Of a DNA stretch of 64,000 bases, positions 1-12,142 are shown in pieces. A program made the translations under genes and the position numbers. The first letter of the stretch is position 1. Every line of letters begins with the position of its first letter. The notes below the pieces were generated by a model that was given only the letters and a program-made list of their open reading frames with translations, did no database searches and was not told where the DNA came from. Where the stretch lies: NCBI GenBank assembly GCA_902706235.1, contig CACSJR010000002.1:360079-424078 (forward strand). The letters run 5' to 3'. This DNA is from Citrobacter sp. 18056 (GTDB lineage Bacteria; Pseudomonadota; Gammaproteobacteria; Enterobacterales; Enterobacteriaceae).

Positions 1-1840
<1,840 letters not shown>

Positions 1841-1849
1841 GGGAACGCA

Positions 1850-3931
1850 ATGGAGAGCAAACGTCTGGACAATGCCGCGCAGGCGGCGGGCATCAGCCCA
1901 AGTTACATCAATGCCCACGGCAAACCGCAGTCAATTGGTGCAGATACCAAGCGACGTTTGCTCGACGCAATGCATCACGGTGTCGCGGCCGCGAAAGTGG
2001 CAGTGACTCCGGTTCCCAACGTGCTGGTGTTTACCCACGGTAAGAAAATGTCGCTGCCGGTGGAAGGCAGCGGCGAGTTCCACTGGATGCTGACCACCGA
2101 AGAGGGGGAGCAGCATCAGGGCAAAGCGACGGCGACGAAAGCGCTGAACTTGCCGACGCGTTTGCCGGAGGGGTATCACACTCTGACGCTCACCCAGAGC
2201 GAGAATCGTTGGCACTGTCGGGTGATTGTCGCCCCGGGTCGTTGCTATGAGCCGCAGGCACTTAAGCAGGGCAAAAAGCTGTGGGGCAGCTGCGTGCAGC
2301 TCTACACCCTGCGTTCCGAGCGCAACTGGGGTATCGGTGATTTTGGCGATTTAAAAGTGATGCTGCCGGAAATTGCCCGTCGCGGTGGGTCGTTTATCGG
2401 CCTGAATCCGATTCATGCGCTTTACCCAGCGAACCCGGAAAGTGCCAGCCCGTATAGTCCTTCTTCGCGCCGCTGGCTGAACGTCATTTATATCGACGTG
2501 AATGCGGTAGACGATTTCCGTGACAGCAAAGAGGCGCAGGCGTGGTGGAAATTGCCAACCACGCAGCAGGCGCTGCAATCCGCACGTGATGCCGAATGGG
2601 TCGATTATTCTACCGTCACTGCGCTGAAAATTACCGCGTTGCAGATGGCGTGGAAACGCTTCTCCGTGCGCAGCGACGATCAAATGGCGGCGTTCCGCCA
2701 GTTTGCCCTGAACGAAGGCGAAAGCCTTTACTGGCAGGCGGCTTTCGACGCGCTGCATGCGTATCAGGTCAAAGAAGATGAACTGCGCTGGGGCTGGCCT
2801 GCCTGGCCTGCCGCGTATCAGGACATCGACAGCCCGGAAGTGAAGGCCTTTTGTACCCAACACACTGATGAAGTTGATTTCTTCCTGTGGCTGCAATGGC
2901 TGGCGTACTGCCAGTTCGCCGCATGCTGGAACGAATGCCAGGCGCATGATATGCCGATTGGGCTGTATCGCGACCTCGCAGTAGGTGTGGCGGAAGGCGG
3001 TTCAGAAACCTGGTGTGATCGCGAGCTTTATTGTCTGAAAGCCTCCGTGGGCGCACCGCCGGATATTCTCGGCCCGTTGGGGCAAAACTGGGGTCTGCCG
3101 CCGATGGATCCGCATATCATCGCCGCGCGCGCCTACGAGCCGTTTATCGATTTGCTGCGCGCCAATATGCAGAACTGCGGTGCGCTGCGCATCGACCATG
3201 TGATGTCGGTCCTGCGCCTGTGGTGGATCCCGTACGGTGAAACAGCGGATCACGGCGCGTACGTGCATTATCCGGTGGACGATTTGCTGTCGATTTTGGC
3301 GCTGGAAAGTAAACGTCATCAATGCATGGTGATTGGCGAAGATCTTGGCACCGTGCCGGTGGAAATCGTCGGGAAACTGCGGAAGAGCGGCGTGTATTCC
3401 TACAAAGTGCTCTATTTCGAAAGCGACCACGAGAAGACGTACCGCTCGCCGAAAGCCTACCCGGAGCAGTCCATGGCGGTGGCGACCACCCACGATTTAC
3501 CGACGCTGCGCGGCTACTGGGAAAGCGGTGATTTAACGCTCGGCAAAACCCTGGGGTTATATCCGGACGAAGTGATTTTACGTGGGTTGTACCAGGATCG
3601 TGAACGGGCGAAGCAGGGGCTGTTAGACGCGTTACATAAGTACGGCTGTCTGCCAAAACGCGCTGGGCATAAGGCGTCGCTGATGAACATGACCACCACT
3701 CTGAATCGCGGAATGCAGCGTTATATCGCCGACAGTCATAGTGCGTTGCTGGGGCTTCAGCCGGAAGACTGGCTGGATATGGCGGGGCCGGTGAATATTC
3801 CGGGCACCAGCTACCAGTACAAAAACTGGCGTCGCAAACTGTCCACCACCCTTGAAGCGATGTTTGCTGATGAGACGGTGAATAAGCTGATTAAGGATTT
3901 GGATAAGCGCAGGAAAGCGTTGGGGAAATAA
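1850..3931 (+). CDS. malQ: 4-alpha-glucanotransferase (amylomaltase)
   Basis: Cytoplasmic GH77 enzyme that transfers maltosyl and longer dextrinyl groups between maltodextrins, feeding MalP with long substrates and releasing glucose. The protein has 693 residues, like E. coli MalQ (about 694). The three GH77 catalytic acids are visible: nucleophile Asp449 in LRIDHVM, acid/base Glu497 in IGEDLG, and Asp549 in THDLPTLRGYW. The ATG lies 9 bases after the malP stop with a weak AGGGAA ribosome site between them, consistent with coupled translation. A hairpin terminator follows immediately. In E. coli K-12 gntT lies beyond malQ; here nfuA comes next in convergent orientation. Confidence 0.97.
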   Translation: MESKRLDNAAQAAGISPSYINAHGKPQSIGADTKRRLLDAMHHGVAAAKVAVTPVPNVLVFTHGKKMSLPVEGSGEFHWMLTTEEGEQHQGKATATKALNLPTRLPEGYHTLTLTQSENRWHCRVIVAPGRCYEPQALKQGKKLWGSCVQLYTLRSERNWGIGDFGDLKVMLPEIARRGGSFIGLNPIHALYPANPESASPYSPSSRRWLNVIYIDVNAVDDFRDSKEAQAWWKLPTTQQALQSARDAEWVDYSTVTALKITALQMAWKRFSVRSDDQMAAFRQFALNEGESLYWQAAFDALHAYQVKEDELRWGWPAWPAAYQDIDSPEVKAFCTQHTDEVDFFLWLQWLAYCQFAACWNECQAHDMPIGLYRDLAVGVAEGGSETWCDRELYCLKASVGAPPDILGPLGQNWGLPPMDPHIIAARAYEPFIDLLRANMQNCGALRIDHVMSVLRLWWIPYGETADHGAYVHYPVDDLLSILALESKRHQCMVIGEDLGTVPVEIVGKLRKSGVYSYKVLYFESDHEKTYRSPKAYPEQSMAVATTHDLPTLRGYWESGDLTLGKTLGLYPDEVILRGLYQDRERAKQGLLDALHKYGCLPKRAGHKASLMNMTTTLNRGMQRYIADSHSALLGLQPEDWLDMAGPVNIPGTSYQYKNWRRKLSTTLEAMFADETVNKLIKDLDKRRKALGK

Positions 3932-3937
3932 TAGATT

Positions 3938-3967
3938 TGCGGGCCACAAGGTTCTTGTAGGCCCGCA
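3938..3967. terminator. hairpin between convergent malQ and nfuA
   Basis: TGCGGGCCACAAG pairs with CTTGTAGGCCCGCA around a very short loop, with one bulged base. The stem is GC rich and sits between the malQ stop (3931) and the nfuA stop (3975). It has no clear U-tract on either side, so its efficiency is uncertain, but its position suits a shared terminator. Confidence 0.6.
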
Positions 3968-3974
3968 CATTACA

Positions 3975-4550
3975 TCAGTAGTAAGAGTGCTCACCGCGCT
4001 GGTGTTCGGTCAAATCGCGAACGCCTTTCAGCTCTGGGAATTCATTCAGCAGCTGCTTCTCGATCCCTTCTTTCAGCGTCACATCTACCATCGAACAACC
4101 GTTACAGCCGCCGCCAAACTGCAGAATAGCGAAACCTTCGTCGGTGATTTCCATCAGCGACACGCGACCGCCGTGACCGGCGAGCTGCGGGTTAACCTGC
4201 GACTGAATCATGTACTCTACGCGCTCCATCAGCGGCGCATCGTCAGACACTTTACGCATTTTGGCGTTCGGCGCTTTCAGCGTCAGCTGGGAACCTAACT
4301 GGTCGGTCACGAAGTCGATGTCCGCATCGTCCAGATATGGCGCGCTCAGCTCATCGACATACGCGGTCAGCAGGTCAAATTTGAGGGCAGTGTCACTGGC
4401 TTCCACCGCATCCGGCGGGCAATAAGAAACACCACATTCAGCATTCGGGGTGCCTGGGTTAATCACAAATACGCGAATTTGTGTCCCTTCTTCCTGATTT
4501 GCCAGCAGTTTGGCAAAGTGCGCTTGTGCAGCATCGGAAATACGGATCAT
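3975..4550 (-). CDS. nfuA: Fe-S cluster carrier protein NfuA
   Basis: NfuA receives [4Fe-4S] clusters and hands them to apo-proteins such as aconitase, especially under iron starvation and oxidative stress. The protein has 191 residues: an N-terminal degenerate A-type carrier domain (about 1-95) and a C-terminal Nfu domain with the cluster-binding CNGC motif in [15 protein letters not shown]. Length and sequence match E. coli NfuA (formerly gntY/yhgI). It lies downstream of gntX on the same strand with a 58-base gap that contains an IscR-type operator, so it probably has its own iron-responsive promoter. Confidence 0.97.
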   Translation of the reverse strand: MIRISDAAQAHFAKLLANQEEGTQIRVFVINPGTPNAECGVSYCPPDAVEASDTALKFDLLTAYVDELSAPYLDDADIDFVTDQLGSQLTLKAPNAKMRKVSDDAPLMERVEYMIQSQVNPQLAGHGGRVSLMEITDEGFAILQFGGGCNGCSMVDVTLKEGIEKQLLNEFPELKGVRDLTEHQRGEHSYY

Positions 4551-4562
4551 AGCTTTGGCCTA

Positions 4563-4587
4563 ATAGTTGACTACTTTAGTCGGTTAT
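4563..4587 (-). promoter_or_regulatory. IscR type-1 binding site upstream of nfuA
   Basis: On the minus strand the 25-base segment reads ATAACCGACTA, then AAGTAGTCAACTAT. The recalled type-1 IscR consensus ATASYYGACTRWWWYAGTCRRSTAT is matched at all but two positions. It ends 13 bases before the nfuA start codon, which suits repression by [2Fe-2S]-IscR. The site is read directly from sequence; regulation by IscR is inferred from the consensus and from known control of E. coli nfuA. Confidence 0.8.
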
Positions 4588-4608
4588 AATACGCCCATCA
4601 CAAAGGGT

Positions 4609-5283
4609 CTACAAGGTGCGACACAGGCACCATACCTGAACTGACGCGGCGCCGTTTTGCAAAAGCAGGCGGGAAAGTTCGGCCACGGTGCTGCCGGTCG
4701 TGACGACATCGTCCACAAGGGCGATATGGAGTCCTTGTACCGGGAATTCAAGACGAAACGCGTTTTTCAGATTCTGTTTGCGCAATCGAGCCGAAAGCTG
4801 ATGCTGCGTGGCCGTTGGCATGACTCGGCGAATCGCCTCGGGCTGATAGCTTATCCCCAGCCAGCGGGCGAGCGGACGACAGAGTAAATCCGCCTGATTG
4901 TATCCGCGTCGCCAATGGCGGCGTTGCCAGAGCGGCACCGCGAGCAGCCGGTCCGGTTTTTGCCTCCCGTTACACTGCCGCAGGCGGAGCAGAAGCAGTC
5001 GCCCCAGCGCGCGGGCCAGTTCAGGCCTGGCGTTGAACTTCCATGTTTTCACCAGCGTTGATAGCGGCGGCCCGTAGTCATTCACCGCGACCAGGCGTTG
5101 CCACGGCGGCGCTTTTTGCAAGCAGCGGCCGCAGTCGGTCTGCCCGCCAGCGGCAGGCAAACCACAGCGTGGACAGACGGGCAGACGAGAGCTCATGGCG
5201 CGGGCGCAGCGCGAGCAAATGCCCCAGTGGGCCATCGCCAGCGGCATTTGGCATAGCCAGCACAAGCCGTGGGCTGTTAGCAT
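4609..5283 (-). CDS. gntX: phosphoribosyltransferase-like DNA-utilization protein GntX/ComFC family
   Basis: Member of the ComFC/GntX family, required in E. coli for using DNA as a nutrient; biochemical role unproven. The N-terminus has cysteine pairs typical of a small zinc ribbon (CWLC, then CSRC, CPRC and CGRC), and the C-terminal half is a PRTase fold with the PRPP-loop motif VDDVVTTGSTV. I start at the second ATG (5283), which aligns with the E. coli start MLT; an adjacent ATG at 5286 is possible. bioH is divergent 38 bases away. The nearby hof genes encode other parts of a DNA-uptake-like apparatus, which fits a shared role. Confidence 0.93.
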   Translation of the reverse strand: MLTAHGLCWLCQMPLAMAHWGICSRCARAMSSRLPVCPRCGLPAAGGQTDCGRCLQKAPPWQRLVAVNDYGPPLSTLVKTWKFNARPELARALGRLLLLRLRQCNGRQKPDRLLAVPLWQRRHWRRGYNQADLLCRPLARWLGISYQPEAIRRVMPTATQHQLSARLRKQNLKNAFRLEFPVQGLHIALVDDVVTTGSTVAELSRLLLQNGAASVQVWCLCRTL

Positions 5284-5321
5284 CATTCCCCTCCCAATTC
5301 GAAGAATGAGAACAATAACTG

Positions 5322-6095
5322 ATGAACGACATCTGGTGGCAAACCAAAGGCGAAGGAAATTGTCATCTTGTGCTGCTGCACGGATGGGGACTGAACGCGG
5401 AAGTCTGGGATTGCATTACGCCGGAACTGAGCTCGCAATTCACGCTTCATCTGGTGGACCTGCCGGGCTTCGGGCGCAGCGCGGGTTTTGGTGCACTTTC
5501 GCTGCAAGAGATGACCCGTCTGGTGCTGATGAAAGCGCCGGAAAAAGCGATTTGGCTCGGCTGGAGTCTGGGCGGGCTGGTGGCCAGTCTGGCGGCGTTG
5601 ACCGCCCCGAAACGCGTGCAGGCGCTGGTGACCGTTGCGTCATCACCGTGTTTTTCCGCGCAGGCCGACTGGCCGGGCATCAAGCCGGAAGTGTTGTCCG
5701 GTTTCCAGCAGCAACTGAGCGAAGATTTTCAGCGCACGGTGGAGCGGTTCCTCGCCCTGCAGACGCTTGGCACCGAGAGTGCACGCCAGGATGCGCGTCG
5801 TCTGAAAAGCACGGTGCTGGCGTTGCCCATGCCGACGACCGAAGTGCTTAACGGCGGGCTGGAAATCCTCAAAACGGCGGATTTACGCGAGCCACTCGCC
5901 ACGCTTGTGATGCCATTCTTACGGCTTTATGGCCACCTCGATGGGCTCGTGCCGCGTAAGGTGGTCCCGTTGCTGGATGCGCGCTGGCCGAACAGCCAGT
6001 CATATGTTTTCAGCAAAGCGGCACATGCCCCGTTCATCTCCCATCCGACAGAGTTTTGTCAGCAGTTAGTAGCCCTTAAGCAGGTGATAGTCTGA
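5322..6095 (+). CDS. bioH: pimeloyl-[ACP] methyl ester esterase
   Basis: Cytoplasmic alpha/beta hydrolase that removes the methyl group from pimeloyl-ACP methyl ester, ending pimelate synthesis for biotin. The protein has 257 residues (E. coli 256). The catalytic Ser82 lies in GWSLGGL; the Asp in GHLDGLVP and the His in [10 protein letters not shown] complete the triad. The oxyanion region HGWGLN is near residue 20. It is divergent from gntX. No BirA operator was seen, consistent with bioH lying apart from the bio operon. Confidence 0.97.
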   Translation: MNDIWWQTKGEGNCHLVLLHGWGLNAEVWDCITPELSSQFTLHLVDLPGFGRSAGFGALSLQEMTRLVLMKAPEKAIWLGWSLGGLVASLAALTAPKRVQALVTVASSPCFSAQADWPGIKPEVLSGFQQQLSEDFQRTVERFLALQTLGTESARQDARRLKSTVLALPMPTTEVLNGGLEILKTADLREPLATLVMPFLRLYGHLDGLVPRKVVPLLDARWPNSQSYVFSKAAHAPFISHPTEFCQQLVALKQVIV

Positions 6096-6213
6096 TTTTT
6101 AAGGCAAACTGGCAGAATTTATATCAGCGACAATACTTAGAAGGTCGCTGCGTCAGCGCATTGCCTTTACGCGCGCAGTGCCCACATAAAATGGTCCTAA
6201 GGAGAGTATGGCT

Positions 6214-6483
6214 ATGAAATATGTTACGGGTATGGTTACGGCACTGGTATTGGGTTCTCTCTCTTTCGGCGCGTTTGCGGCCAAAGAAATTCAGAAAGAG
6301 GACGTGGCAAAAATGCATCTTACCAAGATTGGCACAGTGACCACCTCGCGCACTACATCGCCAATGGATGCTAAACAGGATCTGTCGAAAAAAGCCGATG
6401 AAAAAGGTGCAACTTACTTCGTGGTGATTGCAGGCGAGAAGAACGAGAAGACCGTTCACGCGAATGCTGATATCTACAAATAA
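6214..6483 (+). CDS. small periplasmic DUF1471 (YdgH/BhsA/McbA family) protein
   Basis: This 89-residue protein has a clear signal peptide (MKYVTGMVTALVLGSLSFGAFA, probable cleavage before AKEIQ). The mature part of about 67 residues has the DUF1471 pattern of family members such as BhsA, McbA and YhcN: an early LTKIGTVTTS strand, a central helix QDLSKKADEKGA, then YFVVIAG. Such proteins respond to acid, peroxide or biofilm signals, but no precise function is known. I chose the ATG at 6214 because AAGGAG (6199-6204) is 9 bases upstream; an ATG at 6208 is too close. In E. coli K-12 this position holds rpnA instead (recalled). A terminator follows. Confidence 0.85.
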   Translation: MKYVTGMVTALVLGSLSFGAFAAKEIQKEDVAKMHLTKIGTVTTSRTTSPMDAKQDLSKKADEKGATYFVVIAGEKNEKTVHANADIYK

Positions 6484-6487
6484 GCAA

Positions 6488-6513
6488 AAAGCGGGCCAGT
6501 GGCCCGCTTCTTC
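6488..6513. terminator. bidirectional terminator between DUF1471 gene and feoC
   Basis: GCGGGCC and GGCCCGC pair around a 3-base loop. The stem is preceded by AAAAA and followed by a T-rich run, so it can serve both convergent units. Confidence 0.8.
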
Positions 6514-6534
6514 GTTTGATGCATCAATACGTCG

Positions 6535-6771
6535 TTACTGTAAAATCCACCATTCGCGTAAACAGGCTTTTCCTTCCGGGCAGCTCTTACAGTGTCCACT
6601 CAGACAATCCGACGGTTCCTCCGCAATACGCTTCGCTTTGCCCATCGCTTCCATCCGCATCAGCATCGCATCAACCATCGGCTGTGGCGTATGCAGCGCC
6701 CGGCTCAGCTGCTGAGCCTCCATTCGGCCCTGCAATGCCAGCATGTTCCGCAGTTCAATCATCGATGCCAT
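6535..6771 (-). CDS. feoC: ferrous iron transport protein FeoC
   Basis: Small winged-helix protein of 78 residues that partners FeoB and, in Klebsiella and E. coli relatives, binds an oxygen-sensitive Fe-S cluster and protects FeoB from proteolysis. The four cysteines are present at 56, 61, 64 and 70 ([15 protein letters not shown]), followed by the conserved end LREWW. It is the last gene of feoABC, 10 bases after feoB. Confidence 0.95.
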   Translation of the reverse strand: MASMIELRNMLALQGRMEAQQLSRALHTPQPMVDAMLMRMEAMGKAKRIAEEPSDCLSGHCKSCPEGKACLREWWILQ

Positions 6772-6781
6772 GATTTCGTCC

Positions 6782-9103
6782 TTAGTGACAGTCGCCCGCC
6801 GGGCTGGCGCAACAGCTGTCGACGGTTTTCCTGGTCGCCAGCAGATTCACGTTAACCCGGCTGCGAGCGCGGCGTAACAGGCCCAGCACCACCACGTTAA
6901 ACAGGATGACGGACAGAATGCAGGTCAGGCTGTAGCGCGGGTGCTGGTTGTAGCTGGCAACCTGATAGAACAGTGTTGACAGCGACCAGGCGATGTTCAG
7001 CCCCCACAGTACCGAGAAGCCCATCCAGCCGCGACTTGATTCGCGGGCGATGGCGCCCATCACCGAGATGCATGGAATGTAGAGCAGGACGAAAATCAGG
7101 TAGCTGTATGCGGCGGCCGCGCTGCCGAATTTGCTGCTCATTACGCCCATCGCGCCGGTTGCCATTTCACCGTCGCCTTTGCTGGCTTCGATCGGGTTAG
7201 CCAGCACGCTCAGGCTGAAGGTATCTTGCAGGCTCTGCCAGGTTTCCCCGGCGGCCGCGCCCAGCTCATCCAGCAGATTGAAATCAGCCGGGTTGAACGC
7301 TTCCTGTTGAATATTTTCTGCGGTGTAGAGGGTGTTGAGCGTACCAACCACGACTTCTTTTGCCATCGCACCGGTGAACAGGCCCACGGTGGCCTGCCAG
7401 TTATCTTCGTGCACGCCAATGGGTTTGAACAGCGGGGTGATGACGCGGCTGACGGACGCCAACGCCGAATCGTTAATGTTATCCGCCGCCTGGCCGCTCA
7501 GGGTGAAGCTGTTCAGCGCGCTGAGGAAAATACTGACGATCACAATTACTTTACCGGCACGGAGAACGAAGCCTTTCAGGCGCTGCCAGGTCTGGATAAT
7601 CAAACTTTTCAGATGCGGCACGTGGTACACCGGCAGCTCCATCACGAACGGCGATGCTTCGCCACGCATGATGGTGTGTTTGAGCATCAGCCCTGTGAGG
7701 ATAGCCATCACGATACCGAGTACGTACAGCGAGAACACCGCCAGCGCGCCTTCCTGACCGAAGAATGCGGCGGCAAAGACCGCGAAAATCGCCAGTCGCG
7801 CACCACAGGACATAAACGGCGCCATCATGATGGTCATCAGACGTTCGCGCGGGGCGTCCAGCGTACGCGCGCCCATTACCGACGGCACGTTGCAGCCGAA
7901 GCCGACAATCAGTGGCACGAACGATTTCCCTGGCAGCCCGAGGGATTGCATCAGGCGGTCCATCACAAACGCTGCGCGGGCCATGTAACCGGAGTCTTCG
8001 AGGAACGACAGGAACAGGTACATCATGCCAATCTGCGGTACCAGCGGTAGCACGGTGTTGATCCCGCCGCCAATCCCCTGCGCGAGGAAAATAGTCAGCC
8101 ATTCGGGGAAGTGCAGGGTGGCACCCACCCACTGAATGCCGTGAATAAAGATAGCCACTGAACCCGCATCGAAAATAGGCTGCAGTGCGCCGCCGATGTT
8201 AATCGCCAGCAGGAACATCAGGTACATCACGAACAGGAATACCGGCAGGCCGAGGAAACGGTTGAGGATAATTCGGTCCACTGCGGCGGTGAAACGGCTC
8301 GGTTCGGCGGTCAGGGTGTTACTCACCACATCACACACGGCGGCGATGGACTGATAACGCGCATCGGCGATGTGCAGGGCCGGGTCATCCATTTCAGTTT
8401 GCAGGCGTTGCAAGGTGGAATCGAGTTGCTGTTGGGCGTGTTCCCCGGCAAAGCCGAGGCTGTAAATATCGCCTTCAAGCATTTGCAGCCCCAGCCAGCG
8501 ACGCTGTTTGAGCGGCATCGCTTGCGGCATCACCTGCGCCAGAGAATCGGCTTCACGCAACAACGGCTGCGCGTAATGCACCAGCTCTAAATCGTCATTA
8601 GCCTGATGGCGGTCAATCGCCATTTTCAGGGCTTCAATGCCGCGTCCACGCGTCGAAACCAGCGGGATCACCGGGCAGCCGAGGCGCTTTGCCAGCGCGT
8701 CGACTTCGATGCGGATTTGCTGCTTTTCCGCGATATCCAGCATGTTCAGCGCTACGACGCACGGAATGCCGAGCTCCAGTAATTGCAGCGTCAGATACAG
8801 GTTGCGCTCAAGGTTGGAGGCATCGACCACGTTGATCAGCAGGTCGGCATCGCCGCTCAGAATATAGTGGCAGGCAATCTGCTCATCAAGCGACGTTTGC
8901 GAAGAGATAGTGGTCAGCGAATAGGTGCCTGGCAGGTCCACCAGCGTCACCTGATTATCGGTGGTGGTGAACTGGCCTTCTTTACGCTCAACCGTTACGC
9001 CGGACCAGTTGCCCACGCGCTGACGCGCGCCAGTTAACTGATTAAATAGCGTCGTCTTCCCGGAATTTGGATTGCCAATTAAGCCAATGGTTAATTTCTT
9101 CAT
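6782..9103 (-). CDS. feoB: ferrous iron transporter FeoB
   Basis: Inner-membrane Fe(II) transporter of 773 residues. The N-terminal G-domain has G1 GNPNSGKTT (about residues 10-18), G3 DLPGTY and G4 NMLD; a helical linker (about 170-270) follows, then a multi-span membrane core with gate-type repeats (the segment around [15 protein letters not shown] is highly conserved). The C-terminus carries a cysteine pair near the end (SCCASPAG). It lies between feoA (29 bases upstream) and feoC. Expression is expected to rise without oxygen (FNR) and fall with iron (Fur), matching the sites upstream of feoA. Confidence 0.98.
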   Translation of the reverse strand: MKKLTIGLIGNPNSGKTTLFNQLTGARQRVGNWSGVTVERKEGQFTTTDNQVTLVDLPGTYSLTTISSQTSLDEQIACHYILSGDADLLINVVDASNLERNLYLTLQLLELGIPCVVALNMLDIAEKQQIRIEVDALAKRLGCPVIPLVSTRGRGIEALKMAIDRHQANDDLELVHYAQPLLREADSLAQVMPQAMPLKQRRWLGLQMLEGDIYSLGFAGEHAQQQLDSTLQRLQTEMDDPALHIADARYQSIAAVCDVVSNTLTAEPSRFTAAVDRIILNRFLGLPVFLFVMYLMFLLAINIGGALQPIFDAGSVAIFIHGIQWVGATLHFPEWLTIFLAQGIGGGINTVLPLVPQIGMMYLFLSFLEDSGYMARAAFVMDRLMQSLGLPGKSFVPLIVGFGCNVPSVMGARTLDAPRERLMTIMMAPFMSCGARLAIFAVFAAAFFGQEGALAVFSLYVLGIVMAILTGLMLKHTIMRGEASPFVMELPVYHVPHLKSLIIQTWQRLKGFVLRAGKVIVIVSIFLSALNSFTLSGQAADNINDSALASVSRVITPLFKPIGVHEDNWQATVGLFTGAMAKEVVVGTLNTLYTAENIQQEAFNPADFNLLDELGAAAGETWQSLQDTFSLSVLANPIEASKGDGEMATGAMGVMSSKFGSAAAAYSYLIFVLLYIPCISVMGAIARESSRGWMGFSVLWGLNIAWSLSTLFYQVASYNQHPRYSLTCILSVILFNVVVLGLLRRARSRVNVNLLATRKTVDSCCASPAGDCH

Positions 9104-9132
9104 TTTACTGGACTCGCTGTGTCTGGCAGGAA

Positions 9133-9393
<261 letters not shown>

Positions 9394-9466
9394 TCATACG
9401 CGCTCAACGGCGTACGAAACCAAGGATGGTGCCAACAGGAAAGGATAAAATATCAACAGTGACGAT

Positions 9467-9485
9467 GATAATGAGAATGGTTTCT
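9467..9485 (-). promoter_or_regulatory. candidate Fur box upstream of feoA
   Basis: GATAATGAGAATGGTTTCT matches the 19-base Fur consensus GATAATGATAATCATTATC at about 12 positions, mostly in the left half. It lies about 107 bases before the feoA start. Iron repression of feo is established in E. coli; this exact site is inferred. Confidence 0.5.
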
Positions 9486-9541
9486 GTCTTCAATCCATAA
9501 AATGTGAACGGATGTTCATTTACCGAATAATTGACGCGAAT

Positions 9542-9555
9542 TTGATGTGGCTCAA
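9542..9555. promoter_or_regulatory. FNR box upstream of feoA
   Basis: TTGATGTGGCTCAA matches the FNR consensus TTGATNNNNATCAA at 9 of 10 defined bases. It is centred about 188 bases before feoA. Anaerobic activation of feo by FNR is established in E. coli, which supports the reading. Confidence 0.7.
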
Positions 9556-9670
9556 TATTTATTGCAGGGAAGGATGTTTGCGAAATAGCAGAATTGTTAT
9601 CAGGGTGAAAACAATAATGCGAATAATTAACGAAAGGTAAAAAGGCGTGTCTGAATAATGTCGTGATACA

Positions 9671-9700
9671 TCAGGCCCGCTTATAAATAAACGGGCCTGA
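9671..9700 (-). terminator. hairpin downstream of tex
   Basis: TCAGGCCCG and CGGGCCTGA form a perfect 9-base stem with a 12-base AT-rich loop, starting 12 bases after the tex stop. There is no U-tract on the minus strand, so it may act in RNA stability instead of as a strong intrinsic terminator. Confidence 0.6.
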
Positions 9701-9711
9701 AGGGCACAGTC

Positions 9712-12039
9712 TTATTTTTTCTTCATCGCCGCGGCCAGCGCATCCATCATGGCGCTATTTCCGGCAGGCGTGGCCTCACGACTGCGCGGTTTTGCCGCTT
9801 TGGCTGCCGGGCGCGCATTCTGCTCACGACCGCCTCCACTGCCACGACGGCTGTTGGTGTCGCCAGGCTGCTCGTCCAGACGCATGGTCAGCGCGATACG
9901 CTTACGCTGCATATCCACTTCCAGCACTTTGACCTTCACGATATCGCCCGCTTTCACCACGGAGTGTGGATCTTCGACGAATTTATCAGCAAGGGACGAG
10001 ATGTGGACCAGACCATCCTGATGCACGCCGATGTCCACGAACGCGCCGAAGTTGGTGACGTTAGTCACCGCGCCTTCCAGCACCATGCCTGGCAGCAGGT
10101 CGTTCATGGTTTCCACGCCGTCGGCAAACTTCGCCGTTTTGAATTCCGGACGTGGATCACGGCCCGGTTTTTCAAGCTCTTTGATGATGTCAGTCACCGT
10201 CGGCAGACCAAAACGTTCGTCGGTGAAATCGACGGCTTTGACGTCACGCAGCGCGCTGCTGTTGCCCATCAAATCTTTCAGCGCCTGCTGGGTCACCGCC
10301 AGAATGCGTTCCACAACCGGGTACGCTTCCGGGTGAACGGTTGAGGCATCGAGCGGGTTGTCGCCGTGGTTGATACGCAGGAAGCCCGCACACTGTTCGA
10401 AGGCTTTCGGCCCCAGACGACTCACTTTGAGCAGCTGTTGGCGGTTCTGGAACTGACCGTTCTCATCACGCCAGGTCACGATATTCTGCGCCATCATGCG
10501 CGTCAGGCCCGCGACGCGGGTCAGCAGCGGAACGGAGGCGGTATTGAGGTCAACGCCGACGGCGTTCACACAGTCTTCCACTACCGCATCCAGCTTACGC
10601 GCCAGCTGGCTCTGGCTAACGTCGTGCTGGTACTGGCCGACACCGATTGATTTCGGGTCGATTTTCACCAGCTCTGCCAGCGGATCCTGCAAGCGACGGG
10701 CGATAGACACCGCGCCACGAATAGACACGTCGAGATCCGGGAATTCGAGTGCTGCGAGTTCGGAGGCGGAATACACCGACGCCCCGGCTTCGCTGACGAT
10801 CACTTTTTCCGCCGTCACTTTTGGGAACTGTTTCTGCACGTCGAGGTAGAAACGCTCGGTTTCGCGCGAGGCGGTACCGTTGCCAATCGCCACCAGTTCG
10901 ACGTTGTACTTTTCGCACAGCGCTGCCACGACAACCGCCGATTTTGCAGCCTGGCCGGTGTGAGGGTAAATGGTGTCGGTGGCGACCAGCTTGCCAGTGC
11001 CATCAACCACCGCCACTTTCACGCCGGTACGCAGACCTGGATCGAGACCCATGGTCGCACGCAGGCCCGCCGGAGCGGCCATCAGCAGATCGTGCAGGTT
11101 GCGGGCGAAGACGTTAATCGCTTCGTCTTCTGCACGTTCGCGCACGGTGCCCATCAGTTCGGTTTCAAGGTGCATCAGCACTTTGATGCGCCACGTCCAG
11201 CTCACCACGCCTTTACGCCAGCTGTCTGCCGGGGCGTTATTCAGACGCAGATTGAGATGGTCGATGATGATTTGTTCACAATGGCTCTCTTTTGGCGGCT
11301 CATCGAACTGCGGATCGGCGTTCAGGGAGAGTTGCAAGATGCCTTCGTTACGGCCACGGAACATCGCCAGCGCACGGTGAGATGGCGCGGTTGCAATCGG
11401 CTCGTGGTGATCGAAGTAATCACGGAATTTCGCGCCTTCTTCCTCTTTGCCGCTGACCACAACGGCGACGAGATGGGCGTTTTTCCACAGGTAGTTACGC
11501 ACTTTCGCCAGCAGTTGGGCGTCTTCGGCGAAGCGTTCCATCAGGATATAGCGTGCGCCATCGAGGGCGGCTTTGGTGTCGGCCACGCCGTTATCGGCGT
11601 TGATGTATTTCGCGGCTTCGTCTTCCGGTACGTGCGACGGCTCGTTCCACAGCAAATCGGCCAGCGGCTCGAGGCCTGCTTCAATCGCGATTTGCCCGCG
11701 GGTACGGCGCTTCGGCTTATACGGAAGGTATAAATCTTCGAGCTCGGTTTTGCTCAGCGTGCCGTTGATGGCTTTCGCCAGTTCGTCGCTCAGTTTGCCC
11801 TGATCGTCGATAGATTTGAGAATCGACTGACGACGGTCTTCCAGCTCGCGCAAATAGCCAAGACGGGTTTCCAGGTTACGCAGCTGGGTGTCGTCCAGAC
11901 CGCCGGTGACTTCCTTACGATAACGTGCAATAAACGGCACGGTGTTCCCTTCATCAAGCAGACGAACGGCAGCAGTAACCTGTTCGTTTCTGGCCTGAAG
12001 TTCACCCGCAATAATGCGGCAGAGCGAATCATTCATCAT
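9712..12039 (-). CDS. tex: Tex-family RNA-binding transcription accessory protein
   Basis: Cytoplasmic nucleic-acid binding protein of 775 residues (yhgF in E. coli, 773). Order of domains: N-terminal helical region, YqgF/RNase H-like core (from about [16 protein letters not shown]), helix-hairpin-helix segments ([30 protein letters not shown]), and a C-terminal S1 domain ([19 protein letters not shown]) followed by a basic low-complexity tail. Tex proteins affect transcript fidelity and toxin gene expression in other species; the reaction is not known. Two adjacent ATG codons are possible starts (12039, 12036). Confidence 0.95.
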   Translation of the reverse strand: MMNDSLCRIIAGELQARNEQVTAAVRLLDEGNTVPFIARYRKEVTGGLDDTQLRNLETRLGYLRELEDRRQSILKSIDDQGKLSDELAKAINGTLSKTELEDLYLPYKPKRRTRGQIAIEAGLEPLADLLWNEPSHVPEDEAAKYINADNGVADTKAALDGARYILMERFAEDAQLLAKVRNYLWKNAHLVAVVVSGKEEEGAKFRDYFDHHEPIATAPSHRALAMFRGRNEGILQLSLNADPQFDEPPKESHCEQIIIDHLNLRLNNAPADSWRKGVVSWTWRIKVLMHLETELMGTVRERAEDEAINVFARNLHDLLMAAPAGLRATMGLDPGLRTGVKVAVVDGTGKLVATDTIYPHTGQAAKSAVVVAALCEKYNVELVAIGNGTASRETERFYLDVQKQFPKVTAEKVIVSEAGASVYSASELAALEFPDLDVSIRGAVSIARRLQDPLAELVKIDPKSIGVGQYQHDVSQSQLARKLDAVVEDCVNAVGVDLNTASVPLLTRVAGLTRMMAQNIVTWRDENGQFQNRQQLLKVSRLGPKAFEQCAGFLRINHGDNPLDASTVHPEAYPVVERILAVTQQALKDLMGNSSALRDVKAVDFTDERFGLPTVTDIIKELEKPGRDPRPEFKTAKFADGVETMNDLLPGMVLEGAVTNVTNFGAFVDIGVHQDGLVHISSLADKFVEDPHSVVKAGDIVKVKVLEVDMQRKRIALTMRLDEQPGDTNSRRGSGGGREQNARPAAKAAKPRSREATPAGNSAMMDALAAAMKKK

Positions 12040-12142
12040 GGCTTTATTTCATCTGTAGGATCGAAAAACAGGGGATAGTTATACGGATTGGCCAGCCAAA
12101 ATACCAGCCGGACCTATCCGTAATCAGAGTGTTCCAGGTGCG

